NCBI GenBank assembly: GCA_016710965.1
Contig: JADJTW010000008.1
Location: 62,001-126,000 of the forward strand
Direction: 5' to 3'
Source of the DNA: Flavobacteriales bacterium
GTDB lineage: Bacteria; Bacteroidota; Bacteroidia; Flavobacteriales_F; PHOS-HE28
DNA: 64,000 nucleotides
Shown here: positions 44,730 through 58,799 of the stretch, one piece after another
Layout: every line of letters starts with the position of its first letter
Numbering within the stretch: the first letter of the stretch is position 1
Program-made: the position numbers and the translations under genes
The notes under the pieces: model-generated
The model's database searches: none
Told to the model about the DNA's origin: nothing
What the model saw: only the letters and a program-made list of their open reading frames with translations

Positions 44730-47700
44730 GTGATCCACCTGCCGCATCACATGCATTACGCGATCCGCGCGGTTCTTGTACTGATGGGATCCTGCGCTGC
44801 GGGACCCATGGTCCTGGCCCAGATCGACACCGTGTCGGTCGGCTTCCGCAGCATCTCCATTCATGAAGGGCTGAGCCAAGGCATGGTCACCTGGATCATG
44901 CAGGACCGCTATGGCTTCATGTGGTTCGCTACCAAGGATGGGTTGAACCGCTATGACGGATACAGCTTCAAGGTCTATCGGCACGACCCCTCGGACAGCA
45001 CTTCTGTGCGCAACAGTTTCATCACCTCCATCACCGAGGATCGCCGGGGCCGGCTGTGGGTGGGCACGAGCACCGGCCTTGATCTGTTCGACCAGGAGCG
45101 CGAATCGTTCACGCATTTCCCCTGTACCGATGGAGATCCTCTGCCCACCGGGCCGAGCAAGGTGTTCAACGGCTGCGGATGCCAGGAGATCTCTGAGGAC
45201 CTTGCGGGGAACATCTGGGTGGCCACCAACCAGGGCCTGAACCGCCTTGCGTTGCCGCGGTCAGGGATACCGGATGCTGCCGCGGTGACCATCACCGTGG
45301 TCATCAGCGCAACGGACTGGACCTACGCCAGCATCGATCGGGCCGGTGTGCTGCGCGGCCACGTGAAGGACCAGTACGCCTTCGCGGTGGATACACGGGA
45401 ACCGGATCCCCGCGTGGTGCGCATCGGTCTGGACCGTCCCGACAAGTACATCTCAGAAGGGCAGGCATTCTCGCGCACCAACCTGCTGGTGCTGGAGGAC
45501 ACTGTGCGCGACCGGATCTACGGCGTGCATCCGTATGGCGTGGTGCAGATCGACCCGCGCACCAACACGGCCACCACCTTGCGCGAGTTCCCGGAGATGA
45601 AGGTGCTGATGATGCCGTATCGCATCGCAGTGGACGCGAACGGTGCCTTGTGGCTGCCATCGCAGGGCGGGCGCATGCTGCGCTTCGATCCCGGCAACGG
45701 AAACCTCGCCAGCATCCGTACCGACGCATCCGATATCCTGCCGATCCTGGAGTTCGTGAAGTGTACCTACCGCGACCGAAACGGTCTGCTCTGGTTCGGC
45801 ACCTCCGGCTATGGGCTGCTCACCTACGACCCGCGCGTGGAGCGCTTCCACCCCGTGCCCGGCGCCAGCGTGCGCTACATGGCCGCAGCCCGCGACGGCC
45901 AGTTGCTGCTCAATGAATCGAACTTCTTCTTCACCCTTTACAACCCTTCTCGTCAGCGGCGCACCTTCGTGATGGACGAACGAACGGTACGCCAACGGCA
46001 CAAAGTGGACTGGTACTCGGGTTCGGACGCTCTGGCCGAGGACCGCAACGGCATCCTGTGGCTGAACAAGGGTGGGCTGGTGGCCTACGATCGTCGCACC
46101 GGTTCGCTCCAGCGCCATGCGCCACCGGCGACCGTCGATGGGCCGGGGGATCCCAACGCCACCTGCTTCCCGTTCAAATTGCTGGGCGACACGCTGTGGT
46201 TCGCGAACCAACTCTTCCAATGGTTCCATGTCGGGTCGCGCACCTTCGGCAGCTACCCCTTCCCCATCGCCCCGCGCAGCGACCCGTACAGCTTCGTGCA
46301 GTCCATCCATCTTGATGCGCGCGGCATCTTCTGGCTGGGCACCGTGAGCGGTTTGTTGCGGTTCGACCGGCGCACGGGGCGATGGGACCATTACACGCAC
46401 GATCCATCCGATGCCGCTACTCTCGGCGTGAACGTGATCTTCTCCCTGGCGGACGACCCTGCTGAACCCGATCGCTTCCTCTGGATCGGCACCAATGGCG
46501 GTGGACTGGATCGTTTGGAGAAAGCCACCGGACGCGTCAAGCGCTTCACCGTGAACGATGGTTTGCCGAACGACGTGGTCTACGGCATTCTGGACGATGA
46601 GGACGGCAACCTGTGGATGAGCACGAACAAGGGCATCGCGTGCTTCACCCCATCCACCGGTGCATTCCGGAACTTCGACGCGGGCGATGGGCTGCAGGAT
46701 GATGAGTTCAACCGCGATGCCTACTGCAAGCTGCCCGATGGCACCCTCTGCTTCGGCGGCGTTAAGGGCTTCAACTTCTTCCGCCCGCGTGAACTGGTCG
46801 AGGACAGCACGGCCCACGTGATCCGCATCACGGCGATCAAACTGAGCAATGCGGAGATCGATCACCGCACTCCTGGTTCGCCCTTGAGCGTGCCCGCCCA
46901 TCTGGCGTCGGGCATGCGCATCCCGTACAGCGCGAACATGATCACCTTCGAATTCGCCACCCTGGAATACGCCGCACCCAAGGAGCATCGCTACCAATAC
47001 AAGCTCGACGGCTTCGACCCGGATTGGGTGATGGCCGACCGATCGCGTGCAGCCACCTACACCAACCTCGACCCCGGCACCTACACCTTCCGCGTGCGCG
47101 GCGAGAACCGCGATGGCATCTGGGATCCGCAGGGCACCTCCTTCATGCTGGAAGTGCTGCCGCCCTGGTGGAGGACCTGGTGGTTCTACACCATCTGCGG
47201 GATCATCCTCATCGGCGGCGTGCTGTCGTACATCATCAACCTGGAACGCACCGTCCGCCTGCGCTCACGCGAGCTAGCGGAAGAGAAGGAACGCAGCGAT
47301 GCCCTGTTGCGGAACATCCTGCCCGAAGAGGTGGCGCAGGAACTGAAGGACACCGGCACGGCCGAAGCACGGCACTACGACCAGGCCACCATCCTCTTCG
47401 CGGAGATCGTGGGCCTGGCCGAAGCCGTTGACCGGGACGGGGCGCGTGAGCTGGTGGACGAGCTGAACACCTGCTTCAAGGCCTTCGACCGCATCATCGC
47501 CGCGCGCGGATCGAGAAGATCAAGACCATCGGCGACGCCTACCTCTGCGCCGGCGGCCTGCCCGACCCGCGGTCCGCATCGCCCGCCGATGTGGTGCATG
47601 CGGCGTTGGAGATGCAGGACTTCATGGCCGGGAGCATGCCTGCGCGCGAAGCCTCCGGACTGCCGCCATTCGGCCTTCGGGTGGGTATCCACACGGGGCC

Positions 47701-48049
47701 CGTGGTGGCCGGCATCGTCGGCGTGAAGAAATTCCAGTACGACATCTGGGGCGATGCCGTGAACACCGCCAGCCGCATGGACAGCACCGGCGAAGTGGGA
47801 CGCGTGAACATCAGCGAGGCGACGTACAGGTTGGTTGTCAATTCTCCACAGTCAGTTGCCAGTCCCGCAGGCCCAAGCGCGCTGGACAACAGCGCCGGAC
47901 AACTGACAACCGACAACCGACACCTGGCAACTCGCTCATTCACTTTCATCCCCCGCGGCAAAGTGCTCGTGAAGGGCAAGGGCGAATTGGACATGTACTT
48001 CGTGCGCTACGCCGACCCACCACCGGAAAAGACCCGGACCCGACCATGA
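44730..48049 (+). CDS. Propeller-sensor cyclase with altered first metal site, one frameshift
   Basis: About 1106 residues joined. Signal peptide, then propeller repeats (HEGLSQGMVTWIMQDRYGFMW ... LWFGTSGYGLLTYD) to ~46.65 kb, a Y_Y_Y domain (YQYKLDGFDPDW ... TYTFRVRGENRDG), one membrane helix (47.18-47.24 kb) and a cyclase. The frame breaks at 47505-47510 (AARG then IEKIKTIGD in the next frame). The usual LFTDFKGF reads LFAEIVGL, so the first metal Asp is Glu (codon 47403-47405). The second Asp (TIGDAYLC), YDIWGD and AVNTASRMDS are kept. A palindromic repeat lies in frame near the end. Activity is uncertain. Confidence 0.75.
47834..47931. repeat. Palindromic repeat inside a cyclase gene (copy 3)
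   Basis: Left units GTTGTCAATTCTCC and GTCAGTTGCCAG mirror right units ACAACTGACAACCGACAACC across ~35 bases. It is in the same place as in the other three cyclases and is read through in frame. Confidence 0.65.
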
Positions 48050-51000
48050 GCGTCCGCCTTCGCTTCCGCGCAATGCTGCTTTTCGCGCTGCTGGTCGTGG
48101 CCAGCGCTTGCGTGGCGCAGCATGACACGATCACGCTGAACTTCCGTCACCTCTCCATCAAGGACGGTCTCTCGCAGGGCATGGTGCATCGGATGATACA
48201 GGATCGTCACGGCTTCATGTGGTTCGCCACCAAGGATGGCCTGAATCGCTACGACGGCTATTCGTTCAAGGTGTACCGCCACGACCCTGCCGATCCCGGT
48301 TCGCTCTGCGACAGCTACGTGCAGGCGTTGATGGAGGACCGCACCGGCCTCATCTGGGTGGGCACAGCCACCGGGCTTGACGTGTTCGACCGCAACACCG
48401 AGACCTTCCACCACATCCCTTGCGCCAATGAGGTGGGCGCGTGGACGAAGCCGAGAATGGTTCCCGCGATACCCGGCACCTCCATCGCAAGCATTGCCCT
48501 GGACCACGCGGGTCATGTCTGGGCCTCCACACGGCAAGGTGTCATACGGATCGACGCACCGACGCTGGAGCAGCTGTCATCCGGCACGCTGCGGATCACG
48601 TGGGCGATAGCGAATTCCGGATGGTCGCACCTGCTGATCGACCAAAGAGGGATCCTGCGCAGCAACACCGGGCAAACGTCCTTCGCGCTCGATACACGGG
48701 ACCTCACGTATCGGATCGACACCCTGCACATCGATGCGACACCTTATTACCAGGATGGCGGTTGGAAGATGTGGCGCACGAACCTCTACCAGTTCGAGGA
48801 TACCGTGCGCAACGTGCTCTACGGCATGTACCAGTGGGGGGTGATGCGGATCGATCCGGATAACCACCAGGCCGTGACGCTGCGCGAGTTCCCGGAATTG
48901 GGCCTGCAGGTGACCAGTGACGGCATGGCCGTGGGCGATGAGGGACAGTTGTGGCTGCCCACCCAAGGCGGCCAGTGCATCCGCTTCGACCCGGTAACGC
49001 GGCATGTAAGCACGCTGCGGGCCGAGGCGCCCGAGCTGAACGAGCTATTGACCTATGTGAAATGCATCTACCGCGACCGCAACGGGCTCATCTGGATGGG
49101 CACCGCAGGCTACGGCATCCTCACATACGACCCGCGCGTGGAGCGCTTCCACGCTGCGCCCGGTCCGAGCATCCGATACATGGTCCCCGGCGTCAACGGA
49201 CGCATCGTGATGAACGAGGGCAACTTCCTCACCGTGTTCGACCCTGTGCGCCGTGCCTATGAACTACGGATCGGCATCCAGGAGGCGCGCAAGCGGACAC
49301 GTTTCAACTCGGGCTTCTGGGGCAACGATGCAGTGGTGCAGGACCGCAAAGGCGCCTTTTGGCTCAGCAAGGGCGGCCTGGTGCGCTATGACCATGGCCA
49401 GGCGACGCTCGAACGTGTCCTGCCTGGAGATGCATCCGCTCCGAATCTGCCGATCAATTGCAGCGCCTTCCCGCTGCGCTTCATCAGTGATACGCTATGG
49501 TTCGGCGTGGACAGCGGCCTGCATTGGTTCGATCCGCACAGCGGGCGTTTCCAACAATACCGCTACCCCGTTCCGCCGGTGAACAATCCCTATCTCTTCC
49601 TGCAGGTCATCCACAGGGATAGCAAGGGCATCTTCTGGCTGGGCACCTTGAAAGGCCTCTACCGTTTCGATCCACGCACGGAACAGTGGACGCTCTTCCG
49701 CAACGACCCCAATGATCCCACTACGTTGGCCGTGGATGTCATCTTCTCCATCCTGCCCGACCCGCACGACCCCGATGGCGTGCTCTGGATCGGCACCAAC
49801 GGCGGCGGGCTCAACCGCTTCGAGACGGCCACTGGGCATGTGAGCCGCTACACCACGAAGGAAGGCCTGCCGAACGATGTGGTCTACGGCGTGCTCAGCG
49901 ACGACAGCGGTCGGCTATGGATGAGCACCAACAAAGGCATCGCACGGCTCGATCCGGCCACCAGCACCTTCCGCAACTTCACGGCGCGCGACGGCCTGCA
50001 GAACGACGAGTTCAACCGCTACGCCTATTGCAAGCTCGCTGATGGCACGCTCTGCTTCGGCGGCGTGAGCGGCATCAACACCTTCCGCCCGCGCGACCTC
50101 GAGGACGATACCCGGCCTGTCACCGTGATCATCACCGACATCAAGCTGCGCAATCGCTCCATCGATTTCCGGGCAGCGGACGCACCGCTCTCGAAGCCGC
50201 CCTATGAAAGTACCGGCATGGAGATCCCGTTCAGCGACAACATGGTCACCTTCGAATTCGCCACCATGGAGTTCGCGGCGCCCGGATCGCACCGCTACCA
50301 GTACAAGTTGGAGGGCTTCGACCGCGACTGGATCATGGTCGGCACAGAGCACATGGCCGTGTACACCAACCTCGATCCTGGCTCGTACACCTTCCTGGTG
50401 AAGGGCAGCAACCGCGACAATTACTGGGCGGGAGAGGGCACCACGTTCCGTTTGGTGGTGCTTCCTCCCTGGTGGCGCACCTGGTGGTTCTATGCCCTTT
50501 GCGCGATCACGATCGCCGGCGGCGTGCTGCTCTATATCGGAAGCCTGCGTCGCACGGTGCGCATCCGCACACGCCAGCTGCGCCACGAGAAAGAACGCAG
50601 CGAGGACCTGCTCAACAACATCCTTCCCGCTGAAGTGGCCGATGAGCTCAAGCGACAGGGTTCCACCGAGGCCTCCTACATGGATGAGGTGACCGTTCTG
50701 TTCACCGACTTCATGGGCTTCACCCGGATCAGCGAGCAGATGGATGCGGACGAACTGGTGGCTGAGCTGAACGTCTGCTTCAAGGCCTTCGACCGGATCG
50801 CGGAGAAGCACCACCTGGAGAAGATCAAGACCATCGGCGATGCCTACCTGTGCGTCGGTGGACTGCCCAAGCCATTGGCCGATGCGGCGCGCAAGGTGGT
50901 GCTGGCCGCGTTGGAGATGCAGGCATTCATGGTGCAACGCAAGGCTGAACGCCTTCGCCAAGGCCTGGTGGCCTTCGATATGCGCGCGGGCATCCACACG

Positions 51001-51303
51001 GGGCCCTTGGTGGCAGGGGTGGTTGGCCTGAAGAAATTCCAATATGACATCTGGGGCGATACGGTCGACATCGCGCACCGTATGGAGAGCGAATGCGAAG
51101 TAGGCCAGGTGAACATCAGTGAGGCGACGTATCGTTTGGTTGCCGGTACTCAGTCGCCTGCTGTCGGGTCGGGCAACGTCAGCCGGGCAACCGACAACCA
51201 ACAACTGTCAACCGAGCCCGCATTCACCTTCACCCCGCGCGGCAAATTGCAGGCGAAGGGCAAGGGGGAGATGGAGATGTACCTCGTGAGCCGGACATGG
51301 TAA
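48046..51303 (+). CDS. Propeller-sensor adenylate cyclase (intact frame)
   Basis: 1085 residues in one frame. Signal peptide (MLLFALLVVASACVAQ), propeller repeats (IKDGLSQGMVHRMIQDRHGFMW onward to ~residue 640), Y_Y_Y domain (YQYKLEGFDRDW, SYTFLVKGSNRDN), a membrane helix at ~810-835 and a cyclase from ~880. LFTDFMGFT, KTIGDAYLC and YDIWGDTVD are present; the usual TVNTASRM reads TVDIAHRM, so the transition-state Asn is Asp while Arg is kept. ATG overlaps the previous stop by four bases. A palindromic repeat (51139-51212) is in frame. It is the last member of the array. Confidence 0.88.
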   Translation: MSVRLRFRAMLLFALLVVASACVAQHDTITLNFRHLSIKDGLSQGMVHRMIQDRHGFMWFATKDGLNRYDGYSFKVYRHDPADPGSLCDSYVQALMEDRTGLIWVGTATGLDVFDRNTETFHHIPCANEVGAWTKPRMVPAIPGTSIASIALDHAGHVWASTRQGVIRIDAPTLEQLSSGTLRITWAIANSGWSHLLIDQRGILRSNTGQTSFALDTRDLTYRIDTLHIDATPYYQDGGWKMWRTNLYQFEDTVRNVLYGMYQWGVMRIDPDNHQAVTLREFPELGLQVTSDGMAVGDEGQLWLPTQGGQCIRFDPVTRHVSTLRAEAPELNELLTYVKCIYRDRNGLIWMGTAGYGILTYDPRVERFHAAPGPSIRYMVPGVNGRIVMNEGNFLTVFDPVRRAYELRIGIQEARKRTRFNSGFWGNDAVVQDRKGAFWLSKGGLVRYDHGQATLERVLPGDASAPNLPINCSAFPLRFISDTLWFGVDSGLHWFDPHSGRFQQYRYPVPPVNNPYLFLQVIHRDSKGIFWLGTLKGLYRFDPRTEQWTLFRNDPNDPTTLAVDVIFSILPDPHDPDGVLWIGTNGGGLNRFETATGHVSRYTTKEGLPNDVVYGVLSDDSGRLWMSTNKGIARLDPATSTFRNFTARDGLQNDEFNRYAYCKLADGTLCFGGVSGINTFRPRDLEDDTRPVTVIITDIKLRNRSIDFRAADAPLSKPPYESTGMEIPFSDNMVTFEFATMEFAAPGSHRYQYKLEGFDRDWIMVGTEHMAVYTNLDPGSYTFLVKGSNRDNYWAGEGTTFRLVVLPPWWRTWWFYALCAITIAGGVLLYIGSLRRTVRIRTRQLRHEKERSEDLLNNILPAEVADELKRQGSTEASYMDEVTVLFTDFMGFTRISEQMDADELVAELNVCFKAFDRIAEKHHLEKIKTIGDAYLCVGGLPKPLADAARKVVLAALEMQAFMVQRKAERLRQGLVAFDMRAGIHTGPLVAGVVGLKKFQYDIWGDTVDIAHRMESECEVGQVNISEATYRLVAGTQSPAVGSGNVSRATDNQQLSTEPAFTFTPRGKLQAKGKGEMEMYLVSRTW
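51139..51212. repeat. Palindromic repeat inside a cyclase gene (copy 4)
   Basis: Left GTTGCCGGTACTCAG-like and right CAACCGACAACCAACAACTG-like units form an inverted repeat. It occupies the same place, between SEATYRLV and FTPRGKLQ, and is more diverged than copies 1 and 2. Confidence 0.6.
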
Positions 51304-51309
51304 AGGCTC

Positions 51310-51696
51310 CTAACCCAGCATCTCCTTCACGATCCGATCGATCTGGTCGAACTGGTCCTTGCCCTTGAGCACATACTGCTCCGCGCCTTTCGCCACGGTC
51401 TGCAATGCCACACCGTACTGGGTCTGGCTGCTGAGCATGATCACATGCACCTGCCGGTCCAGCTTCTTGATCTTTTCCAGGATCCTCAAGCCATCCGCAG
51501 CGTCCTTCACCGTGTTGTTCAGGTGGTAGTCCAGGATCACAAGGTCGGGGTGTTCGCTCAGTTGTGCGAGGCATTCCTCGCCCGTGTGGAACACGGCTAC
51601 GTGATGTGGAGTGCTCGCCCGCAGGTGGTCGGCGAGCATGGTCGCCAGCATCTCGTCATCGTCCACCACGAAGATCCTTTTCTGTCCAGCGGCCAT
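51310..51696 (-). CDS. Stand-alone response-regulator receiver domain
   Basis: 128 residues, a bare receiver. The acidic pocket is D12-D13-D14 (VVDDDEM), the phosphoacceptor is D56 in VILDYHLNN, with a switch Ser (MLSSQT) and a conserved Lys in VLKGKD. There is no output domain. It is divergent from the HPt gene with ~53 bases between starts, so the pair may share a promoter region and act as a phosphate sink or relay step. Confidence 0.9.
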   Translation of the reverse strand: MAAGQKRIFVVDDDEMLATMLADHLRASTPHHVAVFHTGEECLAQLSEHPDLVILDYHLNNTVKDAADGLRILEKIKKLDRQVHVIMLSSQTQYGVALQTVAKGAEQYVLKGKDQFDQIDRIVKEMLG

Positions 51697-51749
51697 TGTT
51701 CCGGGGTAAGCGCAGGCAAAGTAAGTTCCTGCCGCGCTTACTTCGCCAC

Positions 51750-52091
51750 ATGGCTGCCACCGACCTCGGCTATCTCGAACGCTTCTGCAAGGGCGACCGG
51801 GCGCGCATGGAGAAGTACATCTGCATGTACCTCAACGCGTCGCCGGGGCTTTTCGCCCAGCTCCAGGAGCGGCTTTCCGCTGGCGATGCCGAAGCACTTG
51901 CAGTATCGGCCCACAGCCTGCGCCCGCAGGTGAACTACATGGGTGCGCAAGGGCTGTTCGACCTGCTCACCGCCATCGAGCATCGCGCGCGAGCGGAGGG
52001 TGCGGAAGCATGTGCGGCCCAGGTGGCGGAAGCCTGCGACCTGAATGAAAAGGTGATGGCCGAGCTGCGATCCGCACTCGGCCATCCCTGA
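51750..52091 (+). CDS. Stand-alone histidine phosphotransfer (HPt) protein
   Basis: 113 residues from ATG 51750; the longer open frame back to 51564 is the shadow of the receiver gene. The HPt site is H55 in SAHSLRPQVNYMGA, which matches the AHxLKPQ-type phosphotransfer helix. The remaining sequence is all-helical (LDLLTAIEHRARAEG, QVAEACDLNEKVMAEL). It would carry phosphate between the receiver of a hybrid kinase and a response regulator. The hybrid kinases downstream end in a receiver and lack an HPt of their own. Confidence 0.85.
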   Translation: MAATDLGYLERFCKGDRARMEKYICMYLNASPGLFAQLQERLSAGDAEALAVSAHSLRPQVNYMGAQGLFDLLTAIEHRARAEGAEACAAQVAEACDLNEKVMAELRSALGHP

Positions 52092-52106
52092 TCCGGATCC
52101 GTCGGC

Positions 52107-52631
52107 TCAGTACTTCGTCAACGCTGGCGAACCATCCACGAAGGGGTCCTCGATCAACGAACGGAGGTACGCGATGTTGTCATAGGCCGGCACCACCGCC
52201 GAGCCTTGCGCGCTGCGAATCACGCGCACCAACCGGGTAGGCATGCTGTTGCGCATCCGTAGGTACTGGTCCATCACCACCGGTTGGCCATCCAAGGTGC
52301 CGGTGTAGCGGCCGTGCAGGAGCGTGTCGTCGATGGCATCCACTTCGCCTTGCAGCGTGAGCCACGTACCAGCAAGGCCAAGGATGCCTGCCTTCAGGAA
52401 GGCTTCTCCATCCTTGGTGGTGATGATCGGCTCGCGATCAACCAGCACCAAGGCCTTCTCCGGTGAAACGTGGATCTGCACACCATCGGTCTCCATATCG
52501 AGCATCCATGAGGCCGAAGCCTGTGGTCCGAGGGTCTGCTTGGTGGCACCCATCCAGTTGTTGGTCGGTTGTGCCATGAGGGAAAGGGTGAAGGCTGTGT
52601 TCATCGCGAGGGGGAGGATGAGGTTTTTCAT
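52107..52631 (-). CDS. Secreted protein of unknown function (174 aa)
   Basis: ATG 52631 gives MKNLILPLAMNTAFTLSLMAQ, a signal peptide; the frame runs further upstream only as a shadow of the regulator gene. The mature part is beta-rich (ASWMLDMETDGVQIHV, ALVLVDREPIITTKDGEAF, GTWLTLQGEVDAIDD). No family recognised. It is convergent with the HPt gene and divergent from the LuxR-type regulator. Confidence 0.65.
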   Translation of the reverse strand: MKNLILPLAMNTAFTLSLMAQPTNNWMGATKQTLGPQASASWMLDMETDGVQIHVSPEKALVLVDREPIITTKDGEAFLKAGILGLAGTWLTLQGEVDAIDDTLLHGRYTGTLDGQPVVMDQYLRMRNSMPTRLVRVIRSAQGSAVVPAYDNIAYLRSLIEDPFVDGSPALTKY

Positions 52632-52711
52632 GGTTCGGGCCGGTGTGCATTGATCGCTTACCGACGGGACAAAAGTGCCCGTGCAACGCAGCCCTCCGCC
52701 AGCGTGGATGC

Positions 52712-52755
52712 ACGGGAAATGAAAGTCCCGTAGAAATACGGGGCTGGCGTATTTC
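52712..52755. promoter_or_regulatory. Cluster of overlapping inverted repeats before the LuxR-type regulator
   Basis: Three inverted repeats overlap. ACGGGA / TCCCGT (52712-52717, 52726-52731), CCCGTA / TACGGG (52727-52732, 52737-52742) and GAAATACG / CGTATTTC (52733-52740, 52748-52755) lie 25-68 bases upstream of the start at 52780. The dense palindromes suggest a binding site for a dimeric regulator, possibly the LuxR-type protein itself. Confidence 0.45.
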
Positions 52756-52779
52756 CACCGGGAGCGATCTTGCAGCACC

Positions 52780-53423
52780 ATGATCAAGCTCGCCCTTGCC
52801 GACGACCAGGTCCTCTTCCGCCGGGGAATGGTGATGCTGCTCCGCGACATGCCCGACGTGCAGGTGGTCTTCGAGTGCTCCAACGGTGAGGAGTTGCTCA
52901 CCGGACTCCAAGGCAATGCGATCGACATCGTCCTTCTCGATCTGGAGATGCCCGTCCTGAACGGCATTGATACCGTGAAGCGGATCCGCGAGGAATTCCC
53001 GCAAGTGAAGGTGATCGTGCTGAGCATGCACAGCGAGGAGAAGTTCATCGTGCATCTGATGGAACTGGGGGCGAATGGCTACGTGTTGAAGACCGCCGAA
53101 CCGGACGAGATCGAGGACGCCGTGCGCGCGGTGAGCACCAGTGGCTACCACTTCAGTGAGATGGTGAGCCGCGTGATGCTGCACGGCCTGGTGAAGAAGG
53201 AGAAGATCAAGCCCACGTTCAGCGATGTGGATCCGCTCACCGAACGCGAACTCGATGTGCTGCGCCTGATCTGCCAGGAGCTCACGACCACCGAGATCGC
53301 CGGCAAGCTCTTCCTCAGTCCGCGCACGGTGGAAGGCTACCGCAACAACATCCTGCAGAAGATCGGTGCGCGCAACACGGCGGGCATCGTGGTGTATGCC
53401 ATGAGCAAGGGGATCTACACGCC

Positions 53424-53427
<4 letters not shown>
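52780..53427 (+). CDS. NarL/LuxR-type response regulator
   Basis: 215 residues. An N-terminal receiver with acidic pocket (LADDQVLFRRG), phosphoacceptor D54 in IVLLDLEMPVLNG and Lys in YVLKTAEPDE. The C-terminal LuxR helix-turn-helix reads LTERELDVLRLICQELTTTEIA, then LSPRTVEGYRNNILQKIGARN, both family signatures. It would bind DNA when phosphorylated. Its stop overlaps the hybrid kinase start by four bases, a strong sign that the two form a signalling pair. Confidence 0.95.
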
Positions 53428-58583
<5,156 letters not shown>

Positions 58584-58795
58584 ATGTGGAATCCCGCGTT
58601 TCGTGGCATAATGCAAGTGAAGGCTAACCGGGAAATCGAAAGGCGCTTCGTTCCATCGACCCCGAATACATCCGAGATTTGACCCCGCTCGCGACGCGAA
58701 TCCGCGCGCTCGTCATTCCGCTGATTTCTGCGAGCGGGCTCTGCCTCAGGCCAATCCGGTCCCTGCCCATCGGAGGTGAAGGAGTATCGCACCGC
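58584..58795 (+). other. Interval without a clear gene; possible decayed CYTH-like start
   Basis: ATG 58611 reads MQVKANREIERRFVPS before the frame ends, and another frame continues as IDPEYIRDLTPLATRI. The EIERRF start followed by such a helix loosely recalls the CYTH domain N-terminus, but only ~30 residues can be read and the usual ExExK is ExExR here. I would not call a gene. Confidence 0.2.
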
Positions 58796-58799
58796 ATGA

